NCBI RefSeq assembly: GCF_008831285.2
Contig: NC_045146.1
Coordinates: 434,001-498,000, forward strand
Reading direction: 5' to 3'
DNA length: 64,000 nucleotides
Source: Nymphaea colorata
Lineage: Eukaryota; Streptophyta; Magnoliopsida; Nymphaeales; Nymphaeaceae
Positions 1 through 13,167 of the stretch are shown here, one piece after another (the stretch's first letter is position 1; each line of letters opens with the position of its first letter). A model generated the notes under the pieces. That model saw only the letters and a program-made list of their open reading frames with translations, did no database searches and was not told the DNA's origin. The translations under genes were made by a program, and so were the position numbers.

Positions 1-1
1 G

Positions 2-320
2 GTGAGTCACGAATTTGATAATTGCGTGTAAGTGAAGGGCGAATCTGAGAAGAACCTTTTAGTTCAAAAACCGCAGGGGATAAGTAAGGAATCACATATG
101 CAGTTCTGCTCTTTAATTTGCTTGTTGCTTTTTGCATTAAGCTACCACCCTTTTGTGTCTTCATTTTTGGGGAAAGAAGCCTTTAGCCCTGTTGTTGGTT
201 TAGGAATAGGAAGGTGGTTCCTTAGTCTTGGTGATAAAGCTCCCCTCCTTTTTATTTATTGTGCCCTACCTCTCTTTTCTTCCTCCCCAGTCTCTCTCTC
301 TCTCAAGCTTGTCGTTGCAG
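2..320 (+). other. Probable 5' UTR intron of the HVA22 gene
   Basis: The window opens with G/GTGAGT, a near-consensus plant 5' splice site. A pyrimidine-rich stretch ending in TTGCAG lies at 311-320, 26 bases before the HVA22 start codon. The simplest reading is that the first non-coding exon lies just left of the window and this is the intron in the 5' UTR. It contains a (CT)n run near 290-303. No coding sequence is supported here. The upstream exon cannot be seen, so this stays an inference. Confidence 0.55.
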
Positions 321-346
321 GTAATCAGAGGAGCCATTCATCAGAG

Positions 347-3077
347 ATGGGCATCCTTGTTCATCTTGCTAGGCACCTTGACGCATTGTTAGGGTAAGAA
401 TACCAACTGAATCTTCTGAGGATTTCAGAGTCCCCCTCTCTCTCTTTCTCTCTCTCACAGGAGGAGGCTTGAAAATGAACAATACCATGTTCTCATCGTA
501 AATATATTGTGAATGAAACAGATATGTGTGTGTTCGGGAAACTTAGGAGATTCTTTTGTAAATTGAAAAAAGAATAAGTTTCTCACAGTTCATTGGTTTA
601 TTGTTGGCAGGCCCATGGTGATGCTTCTTTATCCATTGTAAGTCTCTCCTTTTCCTCCGTTCCTTTGTGCCATTTCTTTTCTTTTCTTTTAAAACCTTGC
701 AAAGGATCTCTATTTCTATCTTTTATTGGCAGAATAACATCTTAGTTTGTTCACAAGTAGGGGGACTTTGAAGAGGATTTTAAAAAAAAAAAAAAAAACT
801 ATTAGGAAAAATGATCCATTTTCTTACAATCTTGATTTCATTACCCGGCCAACCAAATGAATCTTGATTTGCTCCTATTCTTAAAATCTAGTTCCAGGAT
901 TAGCAAAAATGTTCAATCATATTATGACACAGGTACTCCAAATTTTTCTGTGATCTTTGAACCAAGCCAATTGGACTCGAGAACCCAAATCGATCTAAGT
1001 TGCACGGGGTTTGATGTTCTGGGTTAGGTCTTCTAAGTATTAAGAATTAGTATTAGTTCTTTGCTTAATTAATAACTAAGGCTTCAAACTTTTTATTCAC
1101 AACAATCGTCATGTTTTTTTTTTTTTTACTTATTAAATTGTACTCAGGTACTCGTCCATAAAAGCAATAGAAAGCCCTTCAGCTCTGGATGATCAACAAT
1201 GGCTGACCTATTGGGTGCTGTATTCACTGATAACATTGTTCGAGCTCTCATGCTGGAAATTCCTAGCCTGGTAAGTAGGAAAAATCCAGATAGATCATTT
1301 CTTTGGCTGTCTGCTTAATTACTTGTGTTCTAAGAATAGAATCTCCCTAGTCTTTTACTTTGTGCTGTCGGTTTCGATACTAAGCTCAAATGGATCACTG
1401 ATCCATTAGTGATTTGAGTCCGACGTTGGCGCCCAATGCGACTCAACAAATGTATAATTTGACAAATGTCCGGCTGCCACAGTTTGATGGCTTGTTTGGC
1501 CCGCCCCTGAAAAAAATCCAGGCTCCTCTCCTGGTGGGACCTGTTTAGTCAAGTCTGGCAAAAGAAGTAGGATCCAGATCCAGTTAGTATTCAAGTATAG
1601 TTCCGGTACTCTGTTTTGCAACTCATGAATCAGAGACTGAGACCAGGACCTTGCACAGATCCAGCAAATATACCGGTTGAATCTGGGTTTGCTTTAAAAA
1701 AAAAAAATTAAGTCCAGGTCCAAATAATTAGAAAGGAATAATTGGGATCTGAATAGAGTTGAATAAACTAAAGCCCTGGTATGAACCGTGTGGGAAACAC
1801 TTGCATTAATCAAGTAACGAGCATATGTGTCCTTAATATTGCACGCACAATTAAATGAAGTTGCATGAACATTTATAAATGAGATCCGGTGAGGATCGAA
1901 CTTAGTGAAGCCTGGATCTGGACTGAACTGAGTTTGGAACACGTGTTCCTGATCAAGCCGAGTCAAACGAGTTAAGCATTTAAGTAATTAAGTAATTAAT
2001 AAACAAATGACCTTGTTAATTACGAAATACAAATTTATCACTGGACTACACCGAGCCAAACGAGTTTCGGCCGAGTCATGACTGAGTCAAGCCGAGTCAT
2101 GCCGAGTTTTGACAAAAACAGAGTCTCTTTATTGGGTTGACTCGTTAGAGGGCCGAGCCAGACCAAGTCATCCATTGACTCGGTGAGTTTTTTGAACACT
2201 GATTTCATAGTTGGAGATGAAAACTAAATTGATATTATATGGTCCCTCTTAATGCTACATGCCCTGCATGTGATTTGAACATACACAAATGAAATGAAAA
2301 CTTGAGTACGTATATCTTACCCTACCATGAATTGCAATGTGTACAGGTTCCCCCTTTGGCCATACATGAAGCTGGTCGTCTCTTTATGGCTAGTGTTGCC
2401 CATATTCAATGGAGCAGCATACATATATGAGAATGTTGTGAGGAAATATTGGAAGATCATGGATCATGGCTCAGGCTCCAATCTTACAGAAGGACAGAGG
2501 ATGGTGGTGCAGATGATGAGCCTCGACGCGAGGAAATCTGTCGAACAGTACATTGAAAAATATGGTCCAGAAGCTTTTGAAAGGGTCGTCAAAGCGGTAA
2601 TCTTAATGTTTAACCAGTGAGGAGATAATGAACAAAGGTCCTGCATGAACTTGCAATACATGCTCGCACCCTACATGCACATGCATATACCAATAAATCC
2701 ATTCATGCACGCATGTATACATAGTACATACATACGTGCACGCATACACAGGACTACAGAAGATTGTTAGTTGATAAAATGCTTCGATGCTTGATGCATT
2801 GTACCAAAATTATCACAGTTCCAATAGGTCAATAGGCATTCCAAACCTTGAATGAATGTGGGAAAAACTGAAAAAGAGAAAAATACACACAGTGCTGAAA
2901 ACATTTTCATGACTATATTCATGAACAAACTTCTCATATCATTAAATGATCAAAGGTAGATTACATTTGTAATGTAGTGTTGTTACATAGGTGGCAACCA
3001 GGTTGTGGGGCCTAATTTGTGATTATATATATCTTGCCTTGCAGGCAGAAAAGGAAGCAAAGAAGCGGCAATCTTAG
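347..3077 (+). CDS. HVA22: HVA22-like protein (TB2/DP1/HVA22 family)
   Basis: Five exons: 347-393, 611-637, 1148-1270, 2347-2596 and 3045-3077. All introns are GT..AG and phases agree, giving 159 aa and a TAG stop. The family signature is clear: [19 protein letters not shown], then [31 protein letters not shown] and [14 protein letters not shown]. These form two hydrophobic hairpin segments (about residues 18-40 and 52-93). A charged C-terminal helix follows ([35 protein letters not shown]). Known family role: ABA/stress-induced curvature-generating proteins of ER and secretory membranes, related to yeast Yop1 and animal REEP; this copy's own role is inferred. The short N-terminus with an immediate hydrophobic segment resembles the HVA22a/c group. 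The start is the first ATG after the 5' UTR intron. All conserved blocks are present and nothing looks broken. Confidence 0.95.
2043..2205. repeat. GAGTC/GACTCG-rich dispersed repeat in HVA22 intron 3
   Basis: A dense cluster of CCGAGTC, GACTCG and GAGTCAAGCC words, ending in GACTCGGTGAGTTTTTTGAA. The same vocabulary recurs at 32880-33000 and 55040-55320, so this is a dispersed, degenerate repeat rather than gene sequence. I see no terminal repeats or coding capacity and cannot name the family. The rest of intron 3 (1271-2346) has no other recognisable content. Confidence 0.5.
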
Positions 3078-3203
3078 TGCAAATACTTGAAGAAATTCTA
3101 TACTTGTGAATTATTGGGAAGAATACATTCTACCTTCTTATTTCCTCTTTGGAATCGTGTGATATTATGAACTTTTCCTTATTTGTAAATCTTCCCTACA
3201 TAC

Positions 3204-3209
3204 AATAAA
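3204..3209 (+). terminator. Poly(A) signal of the HVA22 gene
   Basis: A canonical AATAAA lies about 127 bases after the TAG stop, in an AT-rich 3' UTR and just before a (CT)n(AC)n microsatellite. It is on the gene strand and in the expected place. Confidence 0.6.
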
Positions 3210-3223
3210 GATGCCAAGGACGC

Positions 3224-3247
3224 TTCTCTCTCTCTCTCTCTGTCTCA

Positions 3248-3278
<31 letters not shown>

Positions 3279-3281
3279 CAG
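3224..3281. repeat. (CT)n-(AC)n compound microsatellite
   Basis: About eight CT units are followed, after a short interruption, by about 15 AC units. It lies immediately downstream of the HVA22 poly(A) signal. Confidence 0.85.
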
Positions 3282-3289
3282 GCAGAGTC

Positions 3290-6200
3290 ACTCATGAAGA
3301 AGGGCAAGAAGGTCGGTAGGTCTTGCAAAGCAGAAGACATAGAGTTCAGCACTACTCTGTGCTCTGCCACGGGGCAAAAGCAATAAGATGAGGTCTACTT
3401 GAGTTTATCCTAAGTGACAAGTGGAGAAGTAGAAGTGCATTGCAAACGTGTGTATTTCCTATACCAACAAGTCCGAGACATTTATACAACTGAGTGTTTC
3501 TTCGTCTTGAAAGCGGCAAGTGGTAGATATATGGATGTTGTCCTCTTGAAGCAATCCTCACTCTCTTTGTCCACCCAATGAATTCTGTCTCCGGTACCAC
3601 AAACCATATATGATCACTGTAGGAGAAGATGATAGAGAAGGATGGGTCCTCAGAACAGTTTCATTTAGGTCGATTCACCAAATTGATCGGCATTTGGTTT
3701 AGAAACTGATTTTATTAGGGATACTGGTATTTAGTTCATTGTCTAGCTTCAAACATATCCTCCTGCCATAGGAGCAAATAATTTGTAGGATTTGAAGTTG
3801 AGAAAATCCTTTGTACATCAATCCTCCTAATATTAAAAAAATAAACTTTTAGATGAACAATCTGTACTGGACTTTACATCTTATCTTGCATGGACAAAGG
3901 AAAACACTAAGTTGGATGTCAGCAGACGAACTACTTGGGATCACCTGGTTAAAGAAGGCAACATTACAGAACACTCAACCACTTGAGACTCAAACTTTAC
4001 GCTATAAGCATTTAGGATGAAACAATCTGCAGATGTCTCAACCGGCATATTGTTTGTCAAAACCCATTTATTTCCATGTTGTTAACAATAAGCTTCCTAA
4101 AAACCTGCTGGGACTGCACTCCCATTTCATTAAAAAAAAAAAAACATTAATTACAAAAAAAATAGAATGGCAAGCAGCAGAAGAGGAATGTACAGTCACA
4201 GGGCAAACCACTTTTTACCCCCTTGTTAACAAGAAGCTTCACTATAGGCTTACTGGCAGGGTACTCAATGGGGCTGAAGGTTTTGTCGTTTTTTCTCATA
4301 TATAACACATTTGACATGGATCTGGCACCTACATCTACAGTGATTAGCTGTTCGGGTCTGGTCCATTTCAATCTGTACCCACCATTGACAAAGAACAATT
4401 ATAACATTTCACGCATGCAAAGTGGCTTGCAAATAGTCCCACAATGAAGAAAATTTAAAAGGAATGATGGCATTGTATACCTATTGTTACAATTATCTTG
4501 TCATTGACAGATACGGATCAAGCAAGACATGAGTGAACATCATCAAAATTTGCCAGACTGATCCTTATAATTAATTCTAATAAAGTTGTTATTTAAAATG
4601 CAATTCACCAATAGCACAAACATCCAAATGGGCTTTTTGATCCGACCAAATATTACACCAATATATTCTTCCACTGAGAGAATTCACGAAAGAATACAAT
4701 CTATAAAAAGTTGATGCACTTTTTTGTTACAATATCGTTTATATTTTCCAAAACCGTACGGTTGTTCCATTGTTTATCTTGACATTTGGTAGGCTAGAAA
4801 GAGTTTCAAGCTGACATTATTCAACAAGGAAAACTTTTTCCCTTTTTTTTTAAAGATAGACATATCCTTCAGTACAGACCTTCTTTTCCTAGAACTTTAA
4901 CCTTTAGGTGAATGTTCAGGATGCTGAGATGGGTTGTTAATGACGCCTCTTCTGAGATGCTCTCTCTCTAGGGCAAGACATCAATATTCCAATCTTTTTT
5001 GTTCCTCTCTTAGAGATGAGACAGAAGCCAAATACAAGTAAAGAAATTGACAAGAGTGTGGACCAAGTGCCATGGACAGTTGGTGCAGTATTTGTCGCTG
5101 TTATTGTACTGCCAAGACAAAGTGTCTCAATAGTACATTGTGACACTGCATCAAAGTAAAAAAGAGTACTCCTTTACAGTGTAATAAAACAACTGTGCAT
5201 GATTTGAAGATGCACAGGCAGGTGAAATTTCACCACTGGGTATAACTGTGACACTTTTCATGCCTAACAGAAACCTCTTGAGGTTAAAATTTTTCCTCCT
5301 ATAATCGGAAGCCAATATGTGCATTTGTGGGAGTACAAGAGGATGCCCACGTACTTCTTGAGAGTTTCGGCAAAAGCATCTTCCTCCAGCAGTCACGACC
5401 AACAACTTGCTCTCAAGATAGTGCGAGTTAATGGCATATTCCTCATTCTTTAACTTGGGCACCGTTTTTTCTCTTGTTCGTTTCTTTTTGCTTCCATTTA
5501 TTATGACTCCCTATAACACCAACTTTATAACCTCAGGTCATCTAGATGTTCTCTATGCAGAGATTGCAGACACTACTCATTAGATAGGAACTAGTTAAAA
5601 TAGGAGTAGTTTCTTCACTTGTGCTAACCTAGTTATCTACCACAGAACATATTTGAGAAAAGGGAAAAAAGGAGAGGAGAGAAGGTACGTTAGGTATCTA
5701 ACTTGAAGAAAGAAACTACATCAAGTAGAGCAGGAAAAAAACTGATAATGGGAGAAAATGAAAAAGAGATCTGCAACAAGTTAAAGAGAGTACACAGGTA
5801 GCCAAAGTGGAGAGAAACTACCATGAGAAGAATAAAAGGAATTTTGTGGTAAGCCAAGATTCTAGTTCATAATTCTTAGAGATGCTCCTTCTTTCATCAA
5901 TTACCAGATAGAAACTATAGGTAGGTTCATTAGCATACTGCTATTTCTAGCTGAAAAGTATGGTCTATAACCTGTTGGACAACACACAGAGGTTGCGACC
6001 TGAACTTAGTTTAATTATAGAGCACTAATTTTTTAATACACATTACTGCTGCATCTATATTTCGCCTTGAAATTATCAAGGGCATGACCTTCAGTAGACA
6101 GTAGCGTTTTTTTCTGCGCTACAAGCAGCATCACTAAAGCCTCTACTGATGTTTTCTCCCTCTCTACTGATAATTTTTAAGCGTAAGTGATGAATAAAAC

Positions 6201-7061
6201 TACTCTTGTGGTGAGAGGATATTATAGAATTGATGCCAAAAAAGGAAGCCAACTCTATCATGGAAGAAATTATTGATGGAGCAGTGATTGGGCACCAGAT
6301 ACATGGAGGTCTAGAAAAGAGCTGCTGTGATAAGCTGAAATTCTACAACAGAAAGCTCAAGCGCCAGTCGAAAGGAGGAACCGAATACAACTTCTATTAC
6401 CATTCTTGCAAATCTGGGTGAGCAGGAGTGTTTCATCCTACTGCCCCCTCAGAGCCTCAGCCCCCTGTACTTCTGTCCATCCTGATGCTCTGGATATTCC
6501 TGCAAATCAGCCTCGGATTATTCCTGCAAATAAAAAACGAAAGCTAGGTTACAGTGCCAAGATGAGCGCAAACCAAAACTTTAATAGGGTAATTGGAGAA
6601 GTGCAGAGTGGTTTTAGGCCGAGATGGTGCCTCTCCAATTTTACCAAACTTGTTACCCGAGCAGTACAAGGGTCCCATACTTGGTGCTTCAGCTTCATTA
6701 AACCCCATTTTTGTTCTTCACGTGCAGATCATGGAGTTTGTCGACAGAAGGGATACTGCCAGACTTTCACTCACCCATCTGCAATACCCTCTCCTTTTTC
6801 ACCAAATGCCCATTAAAAAAGACCTACTGAAGAAGCTAGTGAGATCTGCTCATGGTGGTCAGGCGCTTGAGCGATCAGATCGGAGCAGATGAGGTACAGT
6901 GACAAAGCGTACAAAAACTGCTTATCGAAATGATAAGACGTTAAGTTTACAAGGCAATATTCAAGAAGTATTTCACCTCCTTTTCTATTCTACGCAGAGT
7001 AATCTCGGTCTCATGTCACCGGAAATTGGAATTATGATGAGACAAAACGGGTGAAGCCAGG
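3290..7061. other. Intergenic stretch without a recognised gene
   Basis: AT-rich DNA with only short open frames. The most coding-like part is 6230-6900 on the plus strand: a 63-codon frame (containing KSCCDKLKFYNRKLKRQ and a Cys/Tyr-rich end) stops next to a GTGAGC donor-like site. Two overlapping frames follow, one containing PANKKRKLGYSAK. These could be decayed exons of an old gene copy. I do not recognise the protein and no spliced frame can be closed with confidence. Nothing else in the stretch is supportable. Confidence 0.3.
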
Positions 7062-7490
7062 TAGGAATGCCAATTTATCCGAACTGGAATCGTCGACCAA
7101 ACCAGATATAAAAAGAAGGCTCTAATACGGATTAAGAAATCAAATCAGATTCATATTTTAAGAATGACATCCAATCAGATTCATATTTGCATATATATAT
7201 ATAAATATTTCATTGGATTCACATCATACTTCGTTTTAAATAAATATCTTATATCCAATGTTTTTAGATTTTGAAAATTTAGCCAAATTTGGTTCAAAAT
7301 TTGCATTCAGATTCAAATATAAAATATAAATGTACAAATAGAATTCGGATTGGATTTAGATAATAAAATTGGATTCTGGATTCAGATTTAATATGACCTT
7401 TCTTTGTATATATTCGAATCTGAATTTTAAGACAAATATATGAATATCAAAAAACCAATATGCTTGAGGGTGCATCCATTGACATCCCTA
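7062..7490. mobile_element. Non-autonomous hAT-type element, copy 1
   Basis: It starts TAGGAATGCCAA and ends TTGACATCCCTA, imperfect 12-bp terminal inverted repeats. The 8 bp on each side (AAGCCAGG and GAGCTAGG) match at 6 of 8 positions, as expected for an aged hAT target-site duplication. The interior is AT-rich, full of ATTCAGATT/AATCTGAATC words on both strands, and has no transposase frame. A related copy lies about 600 bp downstream. Confidence 0.65.
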
Positions 7491-8102
7491 GAGCTAGGCG
7501 ATGGAACTGTTCAGGTTAATTTATATATAATCAACTGGAGTAAATTAATATAACACAATGCCAAAAGATATAATATTGTCCTATAAGGATGGAGAGATCC
7601 AATAGGATGAATGAAACAGTACAATGTTTTGTCATTTGGATGAGCATCTGGAAGCCCACTAGAAAAAGGTGGAGGGGCGAAGAAAACATTAAAATTCAGA
7701 AACGAAAATGGATCATTTTGGATTTGCATTACATAAAAATAATCATCCCTATTCTACTGCTCAACCCTTTGGACAAACTAGAAGTTCTATGTTGTCAAGA
7801 CATGCAATAAAGGCCAAGCAGGGCCCCACATAAATAAATAAATAAATATCTTTGTCGATCCATATGGGTCGTAGAGTTATATGTTCTACGTTCCACAATA
7901 AATACCTAGTAGACTATTAATGAAACAAATATCTTATCCAAATTTAGCTACATTTGCGATTTTCACATTTTGGTACAATGATATTATGCTAAGAAGTGGC
8001 ACAAAGATTTAAACTCAGTAACACATGGATCTCCAAACCTCTTCTCTACTTAGTTGTGATATCCAAATTCTCCTATGCATATTAACATACCAGGGGAGAT
8101 AC

Positions 8103-8317
8103 TAGGGATGTCAACAGATCATATTAAGATCAGATATATCCTTAACTGTATCCATTTTTTCAAGTATGCACATATTCAGATTCAAACCCAAATTTAAAAA
8201 CGAACAAAGAAGAGTCATTTTCAAGTCCAAAATCCGATTTCACAATGTGAATTCGATTTTTAGATTCATATCCAAATCCAAATTTTGAACCAAATGTAGC
8301 CCATTTTCAAATTTATT

Positions 8318-8351
<34 letters not shown>

Positions 8352-8496
8352 AAAACTGGATCTAATCGGATGTCATTTCTCAAATCTGAATCCGATCAGG
8401 TTTTTTAATCAGATATTAAATTATTTTCGTATCTGATTTTTTCGAAACAGTTCTATTTAAATATCTGATCTAGATCAGATATATTTGACATCCCCA
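8103..8496. mobile_element. Non-autonomous hAT-type element, copy 2
   Basis: It begins TAGGGATGTCAA and ends TTGACATCCCCA, nearly perfect 12-bp terminal inverted repeats. The flanking octamers GGAGATAC and GCAGATAG agree at 6 of 8 positions. The interior repeats GATCAGATATAT-type words in both orientations and includes an (AT)n tract at about 8322-8350. There is no coding capacity. The ends and interior vocabulary match the element at 7062-7490. Confidence 0.65.
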
Positions 8497-9194
8497 GCAG
8501 ATAGAATTAATTTAATTCATATACATGGTACTAGAAAAACAGTAAAGGTCCTTAGATTTTTTGGTTTGTTTTTTCAGAAAAATTTTCTTTGAAAGAGAGA
8601 TGAACCATGAACTGTTCAACAAACTAAATTCTTTCGTTTAGACACATACGGCGTGTAGCTATAGGAAAAAAAGAAATTGCTAGGTCATGTTTGCCATATA
8701 TATATATATATATATATAAGCCTCAAAAATCATAAATTGGAAGATATTTTCCTCCAATAAGGATAGATGCCATTGTTGTCAACATTGACAAGCAGAATGA
8801 GACTCTACCTTTATTCTCATTCCATCAATCACTTCTACCCCAGCATTACACTCTGGATTGCATGATTGTGCCCAGATGAGATTGATCTCAAAAAGATTTT
8901 TTAATAAGTTGATTCTCTTGGGTCCTGCAGATCAATTCTTTTTCCAATTCCAAGGTCCAATGATGTCTTTGTGTTTACATGTTGATTTTTATTTTTATTT
9001 TTTATTTTTTTGTGAAGATTTGTGGATGGCCTCATTGCTTGGAAGAAAAATTATCTAACATTTACATGTGAACAGTGGTTGAACGACAATATATAAAAAA
9101 AATGCACTTAATATTGATGATTCATCAATAAAGATGATTTATACCTAGTACTAATAGATCAGAGAGTATGATGCACATACTATCTTGGGGAAAA

Positions 9195-9195
<1 letters not shown>

Positions 9196-9275
<80 letters not shown>
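9196..9275. repeat. (AT)n microsatellite, about 80 bp
   Basis: Uninterrupted alternating TA. Shorter (AT)n tracts occur at about 8697-8719, 12160-12182, 13130-13164, 49657-49688 and 53439-53463. Confidence 0.95.
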
Positions 9276-9278
<3 letters not shown>

Positions 9279-9989
9279 TTAACTTTTCCATAGGCCATGC
9301 TGTGTTTTAGAATTTTTTCATTAGAGATATGAAAATTAAGACAATTTTTTTAGGATGCATTTGATAGCCTCAGATCTCATATTTGATGCTGATTTAGGAT
9401 CGCTTCAATGTAAGATTTAAAGGGTAAACAAACATCGGATTTTACTACATCTATGAAAAAATGGGTATTTGAGATCCTCAGTTTATGGCAAAACCCACAA
9501 ATCTGAAGTTGGATTTTTTTTTTTTTTTTTGAGAGGAGGGTCAGATCACAAATCCTTGGATTTGATATCTCAAACAATCTTTAATCACTTCAGGTTTCAT
9601 ATCCAAAGATATCAAACACCCCTTATATGGCTCTTGCCAACCCCTGGTCAGATTAACATAAACTCCTCTGTGGATGTGTTAGTTCGAAGGCTGGGTTAGC
9701 ACCTTGAAGGAAATTTTTGGGATGGACTGTCCACACCAGCTTATATGTAGATCTGTTAGTGAGGGCGACCATCTTGCGGAAAGCAACCTTCCATCGACTG
9801 CCAAAATCAGGAATTCAATTGTTCCTCGTGATAAGCCAGTCTCGCACAATGGAACAGAAAAAAAGAGAAAGGTTTTCAATTTAGGACAATAGTTTGATCG
9901 AACCGGTTGGGTTGGAAGCAAGGTTCTCAATTTACTACAATAGTTCTCTATAATTACTTGATTCTTTATTTCTAAGATTTGGAGCGTAT

Positions 9990-10150
9990 CAAGGGTTTTT
10001 TTGGTAGTAGGGACACTATGAGTCTCCTATGAATCTATCTCAAATATTGGAGCAAGTTTATGAAATAGTAGGACCAATGTTCCATGAATCTACCCCAATC
10101 TTTAGGACAGATTCATGTGACACCTACCAAACTATCCCTCAAAAACCGGA
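9990..10150. mobile_element. Short inverted-repeat element (ATTCATGAAACA family)
   Basis: It contains CCATGAATCTACCCCAAT next to its near inverse ACAGATTCATGTGAC. It is bounded by TTGGTAGTAGGGACAC on the left and the inverse-like ACACCTACCAAACTATCCC on the right. It belongs to the family best delimited at 15834-15999. No open frame. Confidence 0.5.
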
Positions 10151-10779
10151 CCGTCCATACTTGGGTGCTCCAAACACTTAACTACCAAGCCTCGTGAAAA
10201 TATCATGAGCATGTGCGCAAAGCGGCATGATTGAAACATGATCGCGCGGATACACCTCGAGAACACCCCACACAACCCCTCTCATACCACCTGCTGATCC
10301 ATCTATGGTGTGGTTCATTCATATATGCATATGCATGCGAGACATAAAGGCCCATTAATATTGGGCCCATTGAATGATATTAAATTATTGGTACTGGTTC
10401 TACCAAGTAAGGGCCTTTGAAAACGAAGTGGCTCCATTTGAGGCACACTTTCCATCTATATAAGGAAAAAGATGGCACAAGCTGTTCATGCTAATTGCTC
10501 ATGCTGAAGTGGGCCTATCACCAAATGGGCCCTATTGAAGTCACCCAACTAGCAATAATGAGGTTAATATAGTCTAAAATATAGGGCATTCATGAGTTTC
10601 TTGCATCTGCAAAGAGCCGGGGCGGAGTCAAAAGTGTTTTCAAGGGTTTGCTGATACGTAAATTTTAAGTTGAGAAGAGGTATTAGTATGTAATTATATG
10701 TGCTTATATAGAACATTATTCCATCTCTTATATGTGGCTATGCCACTGTTGACATTAAGCACGTATTGGTTACTACTAG

Positions 10780-11035
10780 CCCTACAAGTGATTTCCCTGA
10801 ATTCCAGCACCAAACATCATATCCACCAATGACCCAAAGATTAGGGTAGATTCATGAAACACTCAATCGGCTCTCATCTTTGGGTTATATTCATGAAATA
10901 GTTACATAGTGTTCCGTTTTCCAAATGGGTCGTTGTTCTGTTCTCATGACCATAAGGTTTCCATGAATCAGACACAATCTTTAGGTTATATTCATGAAAT
11001 CGTTACATATTATTCTGTTTACCAAACGAAACCCC
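10780..11035. mobile_element. Short inverted-repeat element(s), same family
   Basis: Two consecutive blocks carry the words GGGTAGATTCATGAAACA, TATATTCATGAAATAGTTACAT and ATAGTGTTCCGTTT. This looks like one or two degraded copies inserted next to or into each other. Confidence 0.45.
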
Positions 11036-11821
11036 AGTGGATACTATCCTGATTTCAACAAAGACCTTAGGTAGGTTATTCAACCTGCCAATTTCATAAT
11101 TTGAATGAGTAGGGCTACTACTAGGCATGCAAGCCCACACACAAGGATCTTGACTTGTAAACTCAACTAAAAGTAGGATAGATTTCCTAATGTCTAACCT
11201 AAATGAGAGGGCACAGATAAGATAGATATCAAGTTCAATGGGCTCTTTTCCCTTTCTTAAGATGTGGACAAAGTGAAAAAGCTGGCCATTCCTAGTGCAT
11301 GGAGCTCCATGATCGCGAGCTGCGGACAGTTCTTGCCGTTGCATTCGCAAATCTTATACCCTTTTGCACCAACTAATGGCATGACCATTATAGTTGGGTT
11401 AGTTGAAAGCAATTGTATATAATGTTGCTGAATTATAGATTCCTTAACAGGTAAAGATGTAATTGATTGGATCAACGGAAAAATCCGGTCATTAACAATT
11501 TGAGAGGTGGTTTAGAAGCGTAAAGTGTGTTGGGAGTCTTGACCTCTCGAAGGCTTATGATAGAGTGTCTTGCCCGGCCAATCTAAGAGAGCGACACATG
11601 CATTTGCTTGCACGTACATATTCGTAAATTATATGCAAAGAGTAATATGGTTTTAAAACAGAAGTATCATAATCTTTCCCATAAAAAATGCACACTAAGG
11701 ATAAATTAATTATGGTACTTATGATATTTACCAGCCTTTTGCATGGTGTGCCCCTACACACACACACCCCATATTTTTAATTTTTAGTCATTTCATAATA
11801 TCCGATATTTGATAGGTTTGA

Positions 11822-11946
<125 letters not shown>

Positions 11947-13127
11947 GTGTGTGTGTTATGGGACACTATTCTCAACCTTCTATCAATTTGATAAAATGGT
12001 TCAAAACTGGACATGTGTACAAAGCAATCCTTTAAAATGGTTCAATTGTGAGTATTTATGTTGTTCGCTTTTGTTGATGAGTTTGCAGTCATTCTACAAA
12101 TAAGACCTTGAGGTTATGCAGTGATCTTCATTAGGGATGAACATATTCCAGAAGACCTATATATATATATATATATATATATAAAGCTTGTAAAATATGA
12201 AAACAAAGTGAAAATGAGCATTAAATGTATTCTACAATGCGTCATCCGTTTAACATGATTGAAAGACTCACACATGGACACATACGAAATAGTGTTTTAA
12301 CAAGTCACTGATAGTTAGTTTATTCAGTTAAGGGGGAATTTAATGCATATTCTTAACTTGAAAGCCGCCCAAAAAAATGTGTTTTATGTGTGAGCCATTA
12401 GTTCATATTAATCAGACAATGTGCGGAAGTTCAGATTAATTTCATACTATATTATTATTTGGTGTGACATATGTATGCCTGTATCTTCTTTCATTCTTTC
12501 TTATGTGCAACCAGTAAGGCAAAAGTTTTACCATTATTACTATATTCAGTTGCAGGAAAAGGCAGAGACACATGGGGGATGGTGCTGGCCACTGCCCAAA
12601 CCAGTTACTCAAAAATTTTATGGGAAAAATTCAAAATTACACAGGATGCTCACATGAGTCACATCAAGCTAGTGATTCGAGTTCCTCTGGGCCAAAAAAT
12701 CTTAGCTCTTCTATGCTTCGTACAAGGCAATAGTTGCGTCACACTTGTCAGAAAGCAATGTCCAAGAGAGCTCCAATTTGAGTTTTTCATTCACACATGC
12801 ACACACATGAAAAGAGAGAAAGAGCCGATAAAATGAGAATGTATATCAAAATTTGGGAACAAGAAGTCCCCTAAATACAAAAATTGGGAACAAGAAGTCC
12901 TTTAATTACAATAACAAACCACAAAGAAGAAACAAAAGATGAAATACACAATACAACTCACAAAAAACAAAATAAAAGGGGTGGGAAGAGAGTGGAATGA
13001 CGAAACGACACCATCACCCAACCACAGAAAGAGAACGCCGCCGTAGCCGAATGACAAAATAAACATCTCCCTGCACAAGTTATGTTGTGAAATTGATTCA
13101 TGCAAGTTTTCTAAATATATATAAAGG

Positions 13128-13167
<40 letters not shown>

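Noticed and set aside
6230-6421. Resemblance of the Cys/Tyr-rich frame to a methyl-CpG-binding domain
   Set aside because: Only a loose similarity around the YYxxC segment; the flanking motifs that define the domain are absent, so no name was given.
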